Shown here: one piece after another, positions 26,605 to 35,277 of the stretch
Layout of the letters: each line of letters begins with the position of its first letter
Numbering within the stretch: position 1 is the first letter of the stretch
From: Paraburkholderia ribeironis
GTDB taxonomy: Bacteria; Pseudomonadota; Gammaproteobacteria; Burkholderiales; Burkholderiaceae
Direction of reading: 5' to 3'
Assembly: GCF_900019265.1 (NCBI RefSeq)
Contig: NZ_CYGX02000019.1
Location: forward strand, 217,620-281,619
Length of the DNA stretch: 64,000 nt
Position numbers and translations under genes: made by a program
The notes under the pieces: generated by a model
What the model was told of the DNA's origin: nothing
The model's database searches: none
What the model saw: only the letters and a program-made list of their open reading frames with translations

Positions 26605-28002
26605 TCAATAGGCGTTGCTGCCCACGAAACCCTTCCACAGCGTCAGCACGACGATCTTGATGTCGAGCCAGAAGGTCCAGTGCTGCATGTAGTACAGATC
26701 GAGCTTGACGCGGCCCATCATCTTTTCGATGCGGTCGGTTTCGCCGCGATAGCCGTTGATCTGCGCCCAGCCGGTGATGCCTGGCTTGATCCGGTAGCGG
26801 TGCATATAGCCCTTCACCAGGTCCTTGTAGATGTCGTCGTGTTCGAGCGCGTGCGGGCGCGGGCCGACCACCGACATCTCGCCGCGCAGCACGTTGATGA
26901 ATTGCGGCAGCTCGTCGAGGCTGGTGCGCCGCAGGAACGCGCCGACCGCGGTAATGCGCGGATCGCGGCGGGTGGCCTGGGTGATCTTGCCGGCCTCTTC
27001 CTGGTGCATCTTCATCGAGCGGAACTTGTAGATCTCGAACTGGTTGCCGTCGATGCCCTTGCGCTTCTGCCGGAAGAACACCGGACCCGGCGAGCTGAGC
27101 TTCACCATCGCCGCGATCACCAGCATCACTGGCGCCAGCGCGGTCAACGCAGCCAGCGCGAACAGCCGGTCGAACACGCGCTTGGGCAGCACGCGCAGAT
27201 CGGTGATCGGCGAGGCGGCCAGATTGATCGCCGGCACGCCGAGCAGCTCGACCATCGGCTGGTTGAACAGCGTGAGGCTGCCCACGTCCGGAATGAAGCG
27301 AATGTTCACGAAGTCGTTGCGCAGGTCCATCACGAAGCGATGGATCGCCTTCTCCTTCGAGATCGGCAGCGCCAGCCACAACTCGCGGATCGCGCGCTGA
27401 CGCACCAGCTGGATCATCCGCTGATAGTCGCGCTCGACCGGCACACCTTCGATTGCGTCGCCCGCCTGCGGGTCTTCGTAGGGAGTGATCGTGCCGTCCT
27501 CGTCGAACAGCACCACGGGGCTAAAGCCCGCCTCCGGGCGGCTGCGCATCTGCTCGATCAGGAAGCGCCCATACGGCACGCCGCCGACGATCGCCACCGC
27601 GCGCTGATTGAAGCCTTCGCGGCGCAGTCCGCGCAGGATCGCATAGACGATCATCTTGGTGACGATCAGCAGCACGATCGTGGCAAGCGCCCAATACACG
27701 AGCCACAGCCGCGACAGGCTGTCGGAGCGGTGCAAGCTGAAGCTGATCAGCACGCCAGCGACTTCCACCATCAGCCAGCCACCCGCCACGCGCGACAACA
27801 GGTCGTACAGCGGCTTGCCGCGCCACGACTGATAGATGCCCAGCGCCGGAAAGAACACCACCACCAGCAGGCAACCGAAGGCCAGCGACACGCTTTGCAT
27901 ATCGTCCAGCCACACCACTTTCCCGCTGTGCACGGCCGCCGCGATGGCGGCGCCGAGCGCGACCATGGCGATGTCGATGATTCTTGATAGAACGCTCAGC
28001 AT
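26605..28002 (-). CDS. bceB: Undecaprenyl-phosphate glucose phosphotransferase (BceB-like)
   Basis: This 465-residue membrane enzyme starts each repeat unit by moving a hexose-1-phosphate, usually glucose, onto undecaprenyl phosphate. The N-terminal half has four or five hydrophobic spans and a CoA-binding-like segment ([19 protein letters not shown]). The C-terminal catalytic domain of the bacterial sugar transferase family spans roughly residues 270-465. It contains [33 protein letters not shown] and the [19 protein letters not shown] region. GAGGGG precedes the ATG. It is the first gene of the leftward operon and diverges from the guanylyltransferase gene across a 659-base AT-rich gap. Confidence 0.93.
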   Translation of the reverse strand: MLSVLSRIIDIAMVALGAAIAAAVHSGKVVWLDDMQSVSLAFGCLLVVVFFPALGIYQSWRGKPLYDLLSRVAGGWLMVEVAGVLISFSLHRSDSLSRLWLVYWALATIVLLIVTKMIVYAILRGLRREGFNQRAVAIVGGVPYGRFLIEQMRSRPEAGFSPVVLFDEDGTITPYEDPQAGDAIEGVPVERDYQRMIQLVRQRAIRELWLALPISKEKAIHRFVMDLRNDFVNIRFIPDVGSLTLFNQPMVELLGVPAINLAASPITDLRVLPKRVFDRLFALAALTALAPVMLVIAAMVKLSSPGPVFFRQKRKGIDGNQFEIYKFRSMKMHQEEAGKITQATRRDPRITAVGAFLRRTSLDELPQFINVLRGEMSVVGPRPHALEHDDIYKDLVKGYMHRYRIKPGITGWAQINGYRGETDRIEKMMGRVKLDLYYMQHWTFWLDIKIVVLTLWKGFVGSNAY

Positions 28003-28661
28003 GCGCTGCCCCTCAGTTCGTCAGTCAAGTGCCGTCCGTTAGTTGGTTGAAATCCGTCGCACGTCAGTCCCGCAGTTGGGTACAGGGGTACAGCACGCCG
28101 CCGGGCGCGTCCCGCCAATGCATGCGCGCCGCGAACCGATTGAACCGGTGCTATTGCCCTGCCCTTTCCCGATCTGAAAATGACCTGAATGGCCCGATCG
28201 GACAGTTCATGTCGGAATGAGTGAATACCCTTCTACAGGTATAGATAAAGCGATATTAAAATTCGTCCTGCAAGACCGCAAAAAATCTCAAATTGTATCG
28301 GTCAAGGTTGCGGTTTTTTTCTGTGTTTTGTTCGGCAATTGTTACCGGAAAGTTTGTTCAAAGGTAGCGTTGCCGGCCAATCCGTCAAGCTGAGCAGGCA
28401 ATGAGCAGCCAGTGCCAAGCGCTTCCCTACGATGCTTACGCGACACCCTGTGCCGTCATTCTGACGCAGAATTAGTCGTAAAAAATTCGCCGTCGATTTT
28501 TTTCGGGTATTTTTTCTTTTTTATAAATCCGGCCGACATTTTTTCTTCATGAATGGTTAAATTTATTATCCACTTTATATAGTTTTCATTAAACGCGCTT
28601 TTATTGATTCCTGACTTCGTGATAAAACTCGTCGCATTCACCCAGCCTCGAGGAGTCCATC
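28003..28661. promoter_or_regulatory. Divergent AT-rich control region of the main operon
   Basis: No gene is supported in this 659-base stretch. Its right two-thirds are AT-rich with several T-runs (for example near 28313, 28496 and 28510), unlike the surrounding coding DNA. It separates the operon starting at 28002 from the guanylyltransferase gene at 28662. A short minus-strand frame at 28456-28641 is lysine/asparagine-rich and unconvincing. It is a likely site for silencing proteins such as H-NS, by inference only. Confidence 0.55.
28253..28281 (-). promoter_or_regulatory. Candidate sigma-70 promoter of the bceB operon
   Basis: Reading leftward, TTGCGG (28281-28276) and TAATAT (28258-28253) are 17 bases apart. 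The -35 box matches the consensus at three positions and the -10 box at four. It would give a leader of about 240 bases before the bceB start. Confidence 0.3.
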
Positions 28662-30215
28662 ATGACAGCTCCGGTCACGGCCACGCCCGCCGGTACCCGG
28701 TCCACGCAAGCTACGTCTCTGAACGTCAGGCTCAAGGTTCATCCCGTGATTCTCGCGGGCGGCTCCGGTACCAGACTGTGGCCGATGTCGCGCGAACAGC
28801 ATCCGAAACAGCTGATTGGCCTGCTCGGCGAAGAGTCGTTGCTGCAATCCACCACGCGCCGGCTCGATGGACTCGAGGCCGGCTATCCGCTCACTGGCCA
28901 ACTGGTCGTGGTGGCCAATGAAGAACAGCGCTTCACCACTGCCGAGCAGTTGCGCGCGAGCGGCAAGCCGAACCGGCTGATTCTCGAGCCCGTCGGCCGC
29001 GACACGGCGCCCGCGTTGACCGTGGCCGCCCTGTCGATCGCCGCGCAGGACGACGACGGCATCATGGTCGTGATGCCCGCCGATCACGCCGTCACCGACA
29101 GCGCCGGCTTTCATGCGGCGGTGGCCGCCGGCGTGCAGCATGCCGCGGCCGGTCACATTGTGACGATGGGCATCGTGCCGACCCGTGCTGAAACCGGCTA
29201 CGGCTACATTCGCATCGGCGCCGCGCTCGACACGTCCACTCATGCAAATGATACGGATAACGAAACATCCGGCAAAATCATTGCGCACCAGCTTGACCGG
29301 TTCGTCGAAAAGCCGCATCTGGAATTGGCGCAGCGTTATATCGAATCACAGGAGTACTGGTGGAATAGCGGCATCTTCATCATGCGCGCGTCGACGTGGC
29401 TGAAGGCGATCCGCCATTTCCAGCCGGCCATTTACGAAGCGTGCTCGGCGGCGTTCGCGGGTGGCAAGGCGGACGGCGACTTCTTCCGTCTGCAACGCGA
29501 CGGGTTCAGCGCGTCGCCGTCGAATTCGATCGACTACGCGGTCATGGAGCAGCTCGGCGCCGATCAGGACATCGCGTCCGGCGTGGTCGTGCCGTTGCAG
29601 GCAGGCTGGTCCGACGTGGGTTCGTGGGACGCGATCTGGGACATCTCGGAGAAGGACGCCGATCGCAACGTGGCTCGTGGCCGCGTGATGTTCGAAGGCG
29701 CGAGCTCGACGTTCGCGCATTCGGAAGGACGCCTGATTGCCTGCGTCGGCACACAGGATCTCGTGGTGGTCGAAACCGCCGACGCGATTCTCGTCGCCGA
29801 CAAGTCGCGCGTGCAGGACGTCAAGAAGATCGTGAACCGGATTCGCGAAGATGGCGGCCTCGAAGCGGCCAATCATCGCAAGGTGCATAGGCCGTGGGGC
29901 AACTACGATTCGGTCGACACCGGCGAGCGCTTCCAGGTCAAGCGCATCGTCGTGAACCCGGGCGCGCGGCTGTCGCTGCAAATGCATCATCACCGCGCCG
30001 AACATTGGATCGTCGTGCGCGGCACGGCGCTCGTCACGCGCGGTGAAGAGCGCTTTATCGTCTCCGAAAACGAATCGGCTTATATTCCGCTGGGCGTCAC
30101 CCATCGTCTCGAGAACCCGGGCAAGATGCCGCTCGAAATGATCGAGGTCCAGTCGGGTTCGTATCTCGGCGAAGACGACATCGTGCGCTTCGACGACACG
30201 TACGGACGCCAGTGA
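28662..30215 (+). CDS. bceA: Mannose-1-phosphate guanylyltransferase/mannose-6-phosphate isomerase (BceA-like)
   Basis: This 517-residue bifunctional enzyme interconverts fructose-6-phosphate and mannose-6-phosphate and makes GDP-mannose from mannose-1-phosphate. The N-terminal pyrophosphorylase signature GGSGTRLWP is at residues 33-41, after a 25-residue variable extension. The conserved FVEKP lysine motif is near residue 212. The C-terminal cupin domain (about 400-517) carries the isomerase metal-site stretch MHHHRAEHWIVVRG. A GAGGAG site precedes the ATG. Its product feeds the GDP-mannose dehydratase at 13399. No phosphomannomutase gene is present in the window. Confidence 0.93.
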   Translation: MTAPVTATPAGTRSTQATSLNVRLKVHPVILAGGSGTRLWPMSREQHPKQLIGLLGEESLLQSTTRRLDGLEAGYPLTGQLVVVANEEQRFTTAEQLRASGKPNRLILEPVGRDTAPALTVAALSIAAQDDDGIMVVMPADHAVTDSAGFHAAVAAGVQHAAAGHIVTMGIVPTRAETGYGYIRIGAALDTSTHANDTDNETSGKIIAHQLDRFVEKPHLELAQRYIESQEYWWNSGIFIMRASTWLKAIRHFQPAIYEACSAAFAGGKADGDFFRLQRDGFSASPSNSIDYAVMEQLGADQDIASGVVVPLQAGWSDVGSWDAIWDISEKDADRNVARGRVMFEGASSTFAHSEGRLIACVGTQDLVVVETADAILVADKSRVQDVKKIVNRIREDGGLEAANHRKVHRPWGNYDSVDTGERFQVKRIVVNPGARLSLQMHHHRAEHWIVVRGTALVTRGEERFIVSENESAYIPLGVTHRLENPGKMPLEMIEVQSGSYLGEDDIVRFDDTYGRQ

Positions 30216-30342
30216 ATCACCACCGATGAAGCGGGAACCTGCGGCGGTTGCTCCAGCCGGCCGCGGGGAACTGCTGTGCTAGCTGGCGCGCTGTGCCGCC
30301 GCTCGCTGTGTGACGCACTAGCCGCCACACTAGCCGCCGCAC

Positions 30343-31518
30343 TCATCTCGCAACGGAGCTGAGTTCGCTGTATGACGAACAAAAGCGATCTGCCGCACTG
30401 TTGTCGGTTGCCGCGCTCGCGGCGACCGGCTCGGCGGGATAACGACGCAACGCGCCGCGAAACGCATTGAGCTGGCCGTGCAATGGCGCGCCATGATTCA
30501 CCACGACAGGCTCCGGCACATGGCGCAGCTGCGGCAACGGACGCGCTATCTGCATCGGCGCATGCGCCGCACCGGCAGCTTCGGCTGCCTGCTGCGTCGC
30601 GCATTCCCGATCGATCCACTGGCGAGCCCATTCGAGCGCGTGCTGCTGCGCCGCGTCCGCATCCGCAAAGCGCGGGCCGACGAGGCCGGAACGCTCGACA
30701 CGTTTGCCGTCTTTCGTGATTTCCGCCCACGCGCGATACATCGCGCTGGTCGCATTCGGCACCTGCTCGGCCACGACGTAAATCAGATAGCCGTGCGGGT
30801 CGGCGACCTGCTTGCCGTGTGCTGCGAGGCTCATCGACAGCGGACTGCGCCGATCGTCAAGCGCGTGCTCGCGGCGAGCTGCCGCGATTGCCGAATCGAG
30901 ATCCGCCATCGTCGCGTCGGCTTCGCCCGCCTCGCCGATACCGGTAGACATGGCAGCGTACACCTCGGGCCGTGACGCCGATGCGGTGGAGGCAGTGGCG
31001 GCTGGACGCGCGTGCGCCACCGGCGCCGTGTCCGCGAGGGCGGACAATTGCCGCGTGATATCGGCGATCGGATCAGCCGAACGCCAGTGGCTCAATGTGT
31101 TCGACACACCGGGCGCCTGCCACGACTCGGGACTTCTCCAGGACACGCCACGCAAGCTCTCGTCGCGCACCACGGGAGGTTCCGCTGCCGGGGCTGCGGG
31201 CTTGGCCGCGACGGGCGGCGCGGGTTGCGGGACGTAGGCGAAGCTGCGCCCGGTTTGCGACAACAACCGGACCATCTCGAGCAGCGTGCCGTTCAATTGC
31301 CATTCTTCAAAACGGCGCCGGCAGGTGGGCCCTGACGGATAGCGGCCTGGCAGCTTCGACCAGGGCTCGCCGGTGGTCAGGATCCACAGCACCGCATTCG
31401 CCACGACACGCGGTTCGGCGCGGGGCCGGCCGCGTCGGTTGAGACGGACGGCCGGCTCGTCAGCGACAAGCGCTGCCAGCAGCGCCCATTCGTCATTGCT
31501 TAGCTCATCGTAAAACAT
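30343..31518 (-). CDS. Transposase-type N-terminal domain fused to an unknown C-terminal region
   Basis: This 391-residue protein begins MFYDELSNDEWALLAALVADEP and continues with a GRPRAEPRVVANAVLWILTTG block and CRRRFEEWQLNGT. Together these match the N-terminal domain of IS5/IS402-type transposases (DUF4096) over residues 1 to about 85. No DDE catalytic domain follows. There is instead a Pro/Ala-rich linker (about 100-200). A charged, apparently folded region then includes HGYLIYVVAEQVPNATSAMYRAWAEI and DAAQQHALEWARQWID near 265-330. The ATG at 31518 has GGAG eight bases upstream. It converges on the guanylyltransferase gene. A co-opted DNA-binding regulator is one possibility; no function is established. 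Confidence 0.7.
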   Translation of the reverse strand: MFYDELSNDEWALLAALVADEPAVRLNRRGRPRAEPRVVANAVLWILTTGEPWSKLPGRYPSGPTCRRRFEEWQLNGTLLEMVRLLSQTGRSFAYVPQPAPPVAAKPAAPAAEPPVVRDESLRGVSWRSPESWQAPGVSNTLSHWRSADPIADITRQLSALADTAPVAHARPAATASTASASRPEVYAAMSTGIGEAGEADATMADLDSAIAAARREHALDDRRSPLSMSLAAHGKQVADPHGYLIYVVAEQVPNATSAMYRAWAEITKDGKRVERSGLVGPRFADADAAQQHALEWARQWIDRECATQQAAEAAGAAHAPMQIARPLPQLRHVPEPVVVNHGAPLHGQLNAFRGALRRYPAEPVAASAATDNSAADRFCSSYSELSSVAR

Positions 31519-32084
31519 TGATTTTTCTCCACGCGGCCTGGCCTGGCCGCGGCTTTGGGCCGGTCGCGGATTCAACTTTCACGATCCGCGTGCGACCCTC
31601 GGTTGCACAAATATGTTTTGTACGTTCTGTTGGCTGGGCAATACCGCCCCGAGATAGTGCGGCTTGTCCCTATTGCGAAGCACAAAACGTGGTCTCACTC
31701 GTGCATGGGAGAATTTGTGCAGGAAGCATACCATCACCAGGGTTTGTATGAATACGACTGAGACAAGTGTTACGCAAAGAAACAAACTTGTCCTTTTCGT
31801 TGCGCCATTTCTCACATTACGGTAACAGAAATGCCGGCACTTGCGGCGACGAAACGGGCGATCGCGCCAAACAACAGCACGCGATAGCACCGAATGGCCT
31901 TTATAAATCCCTCACTCCATCCGCATTGCATTTCAGGACATTCTGATAGCCCGCGAATTACAGCTGCAAGGTGGAAGTGTGGCACCAGACGACGCCCGCG
32001 GGCGACGGAAACGCTGCGCTCATGAAGGCGCAAGCAGCGCTCCCGTTCACACATTGCATGCCGTTCGACGCATGCCTCGCACCG
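31519..32084. other. Intergenic stretch upstream of the transposase-domain gene
   Basis: No gene is supported in these 566 bases. Two weak dyads are visible: ACAAA-N5-TTTGT at 31607-31621, about 90 bases upstream of the neighbouring start, and GACAAGT-N17-ACTTGTC at 31762-31792. No insertion-sequence ends were recognised. Confidence 0.4.
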
Positions 32085-32396
32085 CTATTGCGGTCGCGCC
32101 TGGCGGATCGGTTTCGCGGCGCTCTCGCCCACCACGGTGGTCCATTCGCGCACGCGCCAGCGTGTGACTAATCCGGCGAGCACGTACGGATCGGCCTTGG
32201 CAAAGGCTTCGGCGGCTGCGGGAGAATCGCCGTTGAACAGCAGCATCGCACAATCGGTGGGTTCGTTCAGCGCGCCGGCCAGCAGGAGCTCACCGCGCTC
32301 AGCCGCCGCCCACGCGAGTTCGAGATGCGCATCGCGGTACGTGGCACGTCGTTCGAGGTAGTCGGGTACGAGTTCATACATCAGCAGATAGTGCAT
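32085..32396 (-). CDS. YciI family protein
   Basis: This 103-residue protein belongs to the YciI-like family of small ferredoxin-fold proteins, whose biochemical role is mostly undefined. It begins MHYLLMYELVPDYLERRATYRDAH, with the family's Tyr and His positions. It continues with AAERGELLLAGAL, FNGDSP-AAAEAFAKADPYVLAGLV and ends in a basic tail. AGGAGG lies six bases before the ATG, a strong site. It is monocistronic in appearance, divergent from the PsiF gene, and isolated from known pathways. Confidence 0.88.
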   Translation of the reverse strand: MHYLLMYELVPDYLERRATYRDAHLELAWAAAERGELLLAGALNEPTDCAMLLFNGDSPAAAEAFAKADPYVLAGLVTRWRVREWTTVVGESAAKPIRQARPQ

Positions 32397-32840
32397 GGCG
32401 AGCCTCCTATGACTCGCGCGACGAACGCAATGGACATTGCGTCGGCGCGCTTTGTGGTCGAAATGACACTTGCAATCAGCTACGAATTTTTATGCCAATT
32501 AATTATTCAATTTTATTCGCATAAGTGAAAAATGCGTTTGCAATTTTTAAATCGTTCCGAATAATGGGATATCTAATTCATTCGACACTTCCTTGCCAAT
32601 TGAAAGCGAACGCGAAACATGATTTGTTACGGTGGCGATCTGTCCGTTTCAACCGCGCATCGCGCGCATCGTCCCTTTCGTCTAGGGGAAAACGAGCGTG
32701 AGCGGCTGTCAACCGGACTGCGTTTCCGTCCGTTCTGGCGGGTGGCATTTGCCATAATGGATGCGCCGAGATTTTGGGATGCGGTTGACGCCCGTGCGCA
32801 TGAACGACCAGAAAACGTTTCACCACCGATGGAGTGTCAC
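32397..32840. other. AT-rich intergenic region upstream of psiF
   Basis: These 444 bases separate the divergent YciI and PsiF genes. Bases 32465-32580 are AT-rich. A plausible -10, CATAAT, lies at 32754-32759, but no matching -35 and no convincing Pho box (tandem CTGTCAT) was found. No gene is supported. Confidence 0.4.
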
Positions 32841-33137
32841 ATGAAAATCCAATCCGCTATCGCTACACTGGTGCTCGGCGCTGTTCTCGTTTCGCCGGTG
32901 TTCGCGCAGAACAGCCAGCAAACCAAAATGGCCGACTGCAACAAGCAGGCCGGCGACAAGAAAGGTGACGAGCGCAAGGCGTTCATGAAGACCTGTCTGT
33001 CGGCGAAGCCGGCTGCGGCCGCACCAATGACCCAACAGGAGAAGATGAAGGCATGCAACACGCAGGCCGGCGACAAGAAAGGCGACGAGCGCAAGGCGTT
33101 CATGAAGACCTGCCTGTCGTCCGCGCCGGCCAACTGA
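32841..33137 (+). CDS. psiF: PsiF-type secreted repeat protein
   Basis: This 98-residue protein has a signal peptide (residues 1-22, ending PVFA). Two copies of the PsiF repeat follow, each with the stretch QAGDKKGDERKAFMKTCLS and two cysteines. In E. coli PsiF is induced by phosphate starvation but has no proven activity. The two repeat units differ at only about three of roughly sixty bases, so the duplication is recent or homogenised. The ATG at 32841 follows GGAG. The mature product is very lysine-rich and likely periplasmic. Confidence 0.88.
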   Translation: MKIQSAIATLVLGAVLVSPVFAQNSQQTKMADCNKQAGDKKGDERKAFMKTCLSAKPAAAAPMTQQEKMKACNTQAGDKKGDERKAFMKTCLSSAPAN

Positions 33138-33254
33138 AACGCAAGGCAAGCTCAGCGAAGTCAGCGCAACCCGGGCATAACGCTGCACGCCTGAGCGCCG
33201 CGCCACCGTGCAACGCACACGGCCACACGGCGTCTACGCATTCATCGATCGAAC

Positions 33255-33283
33255 ATGGCCGCGCTGCTGTCCGGCGCGGCCAT
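33255..33283 (+). terminator. Hairpin downstream of psiF, possible terminator
   Basis: ATGGCCGCGC (33255-33264) pairs with GCGCGGCCAT (33274-33283) over a nine-base loop. No T-run follows, so a termination role is uncertain. Confidence 0.3.
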
Positions 33284-33435
33284 TGCCTGTGTCCTGCCTC
33301 CGGCGCCGCGAGCAGCCCGCCCGCCCGAAAGCTCCGTTTTCTTCTATGATGGCTGCGGAGACGGCCCACCCCCACACAACATAGACGGGCCGCCATCTTG
33401 TCGTTCGTGCTGCTGAGCATCGACCGGAGGCAAGG

Positions 33436-33885
33436 ATGGTATCGAAGCATAAAAACCGCTGGTTGAGGCGGTGGCTGGTCGTCATCATATTCTGGGCCGT
33501 GCCCGTGGCGATCGTTGCAGTCAATGAGATTCGCGAGGAGATGGCGTACAACACCGTCGACCTCGACCGTGCGCTGACTACCTGGAATTACACCGACGCC
33601 CAGCGCGCCGCTGGCGCGCCCGCGCACTGCCACGGCACGCCCGACGAGGCGCGCGCCGCCGGCTGCCCCACCGACGTGCTGGCCGCCAATGCGCCACGCC
33701 AGCAGGACGCCATCAATGAATACAGTGTGCGCCGCTCCACGCTGGTGGCTTATCTGTGGCATGCGTTCGTCGGTTACTGGGTCGTGCCGGCGATCGCGCT
33801 GTTGCTGATCGGTATGCTGATCGGCATGGTGCGCCGCGCGCTGCGCCGTCCGCCGGCGGTCAAGAGTCCGGCGAATCACGGGTGA
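33436..33885 (+). CDS. Two-span membrane protein of unknown function
   Basis: This 149-residue protein has a basic start (MVSKHKNRWLRRW) and a first membrane span near residues 11-30 (LVVIIFWAVPVAIVAV). A polar loop of about 75 residues with two cysteines (AHCHGTP and AAGCPTD) follows. A second span near 110-131 contains WVVPAIALLLIGMLIGM, and the C-terminus is basic. The likely topology is N-in, with the Cys-containing loop in the periplasm. GGAGGCAAGG lies directly before the ATG. No family is recognised. Its stop codon lies inside an 11-base tandem repeat array. Confidence 0.72.
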   Translation: MVSKHKNRWLRRWLVVIIFWAVPVAIVAVNEIREEMAYNTVDLDRALTTWNYTDAQRAAGAPAHCHGTPDEARAAGCPTDVLAANAPRQQDAINEYSVRRSTLVAYLWHAFVGYWVVPAIALLLIGMLIGMVRRALRRPPAVKSPANHG

Positions 33886-33934
33886 CGAACGGGTGACGAA
33901 CGGGTGACGAACGGGTGACGACCGGGTGACGAAC
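33880..33934. repeat. 11-base tandem repeat starting at a stop codon
   Basis: Five consecutive units of GGGTGACGAAC (one with a single change) run from 33880 to 33934. The TGA in the first unit is the stop codon of the membrane-protein gene. Confidence 0.9.
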
Positions 33935-34322
33935 GCGCCGTGCCACGCCAGCACGCCACATGACAGCATGAGACTGCGGCATCCGGACAACACTTTCAAC
34001 TCGATTTCAGCACTCCCCGTCCGCGCCAAAAATCGGTAAAAAATGGCGTTCCGGACAGCCATTGGCGCGCGAGCCCGACGCGTATGTTCGCGCTGTGCGA
34101 TGCGCCGCGAGCCCAACCAATCACGCGCGCCGAGCCCTTGAGGAGCCCGCCAGCGCCGGCCAAACTTACCTCCCGGCACCTTACGATCGACCGCAAAGCC
34201 CCGTCGCATAAGGCTTTCGCCCCGCGCGAAGGACGCCTGTTGCGCTTACGTGTGATATAACTCAATGGCACCCCGGCGACTTCACCGAGGGTCGCGCCCC
34301 GGAACCACGATGGAGAAAAACG
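33886..34322. other. Intergenic stretch before the YSC84 lipoprotein gene
   Basis: After the tandem repeats, these 437 bases hold no supported gene. GATATAACT near 34254 could contain a -10 element for the gene at 34323, but no good -35 box was found. Confidence 0.35.
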
Positions 34323-34910
34323 ATGCAAAGACGAACCTTCATAACGAAGACGACCGCTGCGCTCGCTTTCGGAGGCCTTGCCCTCGCCGGTTGCACAACG
34401 ACCGGTCAGAGCCACGACACAGCCTCGACCAATGCATCCAAGCGTCAGTCGATCGACGCCAGCGTCGACGGCACCTTGTCGCGACTTTTCACGACCGTGA
34501 AGGGTTCGCGCGAGCTGGTCTCGAAGGCGCGTGGCGTGCTCGTATTCCCATCGGTCTTACAGGCGGGCTTCATCGTCGGCGGTCAGTACGGCGAAGGCGC
34601 GCTGCGCGTCGGCGGCAGTACCGTCGGCTATTACAGCACCGTTTCCGGTTCGCTCGGCCTGCAGGCCGGTGCGCAGTCGAAGGCCCTCATCTTCCTGTTC
34701 ATGACGCAGGACTCGCTGGACAAATTCCGCAATGCGGACGGCTGGTCGGTCGGCGTCGACGCATCGGTCGCGCTGGTGACGGTCGGCGCGAACGGCGCCG
34801 TGGACACGACCACCGCCACCGCGCCGGTCCAGGTCTTCGTATTGACCAATGCCGGCCTGATGGGCGATCTGTCGCTACAGGGCACCAAGGTGTCGCGCCT
34901 GAAGATCTGA
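34323..34910 (+). CDS. YSC84/SYLF-domain lipoprotein
   Basis: This 195-residue protein is a predicted lipoprotein with lipobox LAGC and Cys24. The MQRRTFITK start resembles a twin-arginine signal. The rest is a SYLF (YSC84) domain with the family stretches ARGVLVFPSVLQAGFIVGGQYGEG, GSLGLQAGAQSKALIFLFM and the glycine-rich middle. SYLF proteins bind phospholipids. A B. pseudomallei member, BPSL1445, is known as a surface antigen, from memory. GGAG precedes the ATG. It stands alone between non-related genes. Confidence 0.9.
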   Translation: MQRRTFITKTTAALAFGGLALAGCTTTGQSHDTASTNASKRQSIDASVDGTLSRLFTTVKGSRELVSKARGVLVFPSVLQAGFIVGGQYGEGALRVGGSTVGYYSTVSGSLGLQAGAQSKALIFLFMTQDSLDKFRNADGWSVGVDASVALVTVGANGAVDTTTATAPVQVFVLTNAGLMGDLSLQGTKVSRLKI

Positions 34911-35097
34911 TGCGCTATCCGTTGGCGGATCTGTTAGGTGTGCGTCTGATCCGTCCGTTGTCGTGAGCAGCACTGACCGGGTCGGACGCAAGCCTGCGCA
35001 GCGGGACTGCATCGCAGCCAACGATGCTTGTTGGTGGCGGTTAGAGAGCCTCATCACGTGCGTGCGCCGATTCGATGCGATGCTTGCCCGACGCAAC

Positions 35098-35170
35098 CGT
35101 TCAACGATCGTTCAACGATCGTTCAACGCAACCCGTCAACATCACGGTTCAACATCACGGTTCACATCAC
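35098..35170. repeat. Patch of 11- and 13-base direct repeats
   Basis: CGTTCAACGAT occurs at 35098 and 35109, with a third, degenerate unit at 35120. A second set, GGTTCAACATCAC-like, follows with two copies to 35170. Confidence 0.7.
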
Positions 35171-35177
35171 GCGGCAA

Positions 35178-35211
35178 GAAAAAACGGCGATGCGCATCGC
35201 ACACCGCCGTT
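35178..35211 (-). terminator. Terminator of the GT4 gene
   Basis: Reading leftward, AACGGCG (35211-35205) pairs with CGCCGTT (35189-35183), and the run TTTTTT follows. It lies about 65 bases after the stop codon of the gene ending at 35278. Confidence 0.65.
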
Positions 35212-35277
35212 CTCTTTCCCTTGCGCCGCGCATTGCGCGCGCTGCCCGACGCGGCGCCGCAACCACCGCCCTGCGCA

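Larger units (their letters stand above)
34911..35277. other. Convergent intergenic region with short repeats
   Basis: These 367 bases lie between the YSC84 gene and the convergent GT4 gene. They contain a short-repeat patch (35098-35170) and a terminator for the leftward gene (35178-35211). No gene is supported. Confidence 0.5.

Noticed and set aside
28363..28370. GGTAGCGT, resembling the core of the ops element of RfaH-controlled polysaccharide operons
   Set aside because: Only eight bases match, about 290 bases upstream of bceA. The full consensus is not there and an RfaH role is not established here.
28456..28641. A 61-codon frame on the minus strand in the AT-rich gap
   Set aside because: Its Lys/Asn/Ile-rich translation reflects base composition, it has no ribosome site and it lies in the likely promoter region.
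30343..31518. An intact insertion sequence
   Set aside because: Only the N-terminal transposase domain is present. There is no DDE catalytic domain, and no terminal inverted repeats or target duplication were seen at either side.
32397..32840. A Pho box ahead of psiF
   Set aside because: A CTGTCAA occurs near 32706, but no second in-phase half-site at the expected distance was found.
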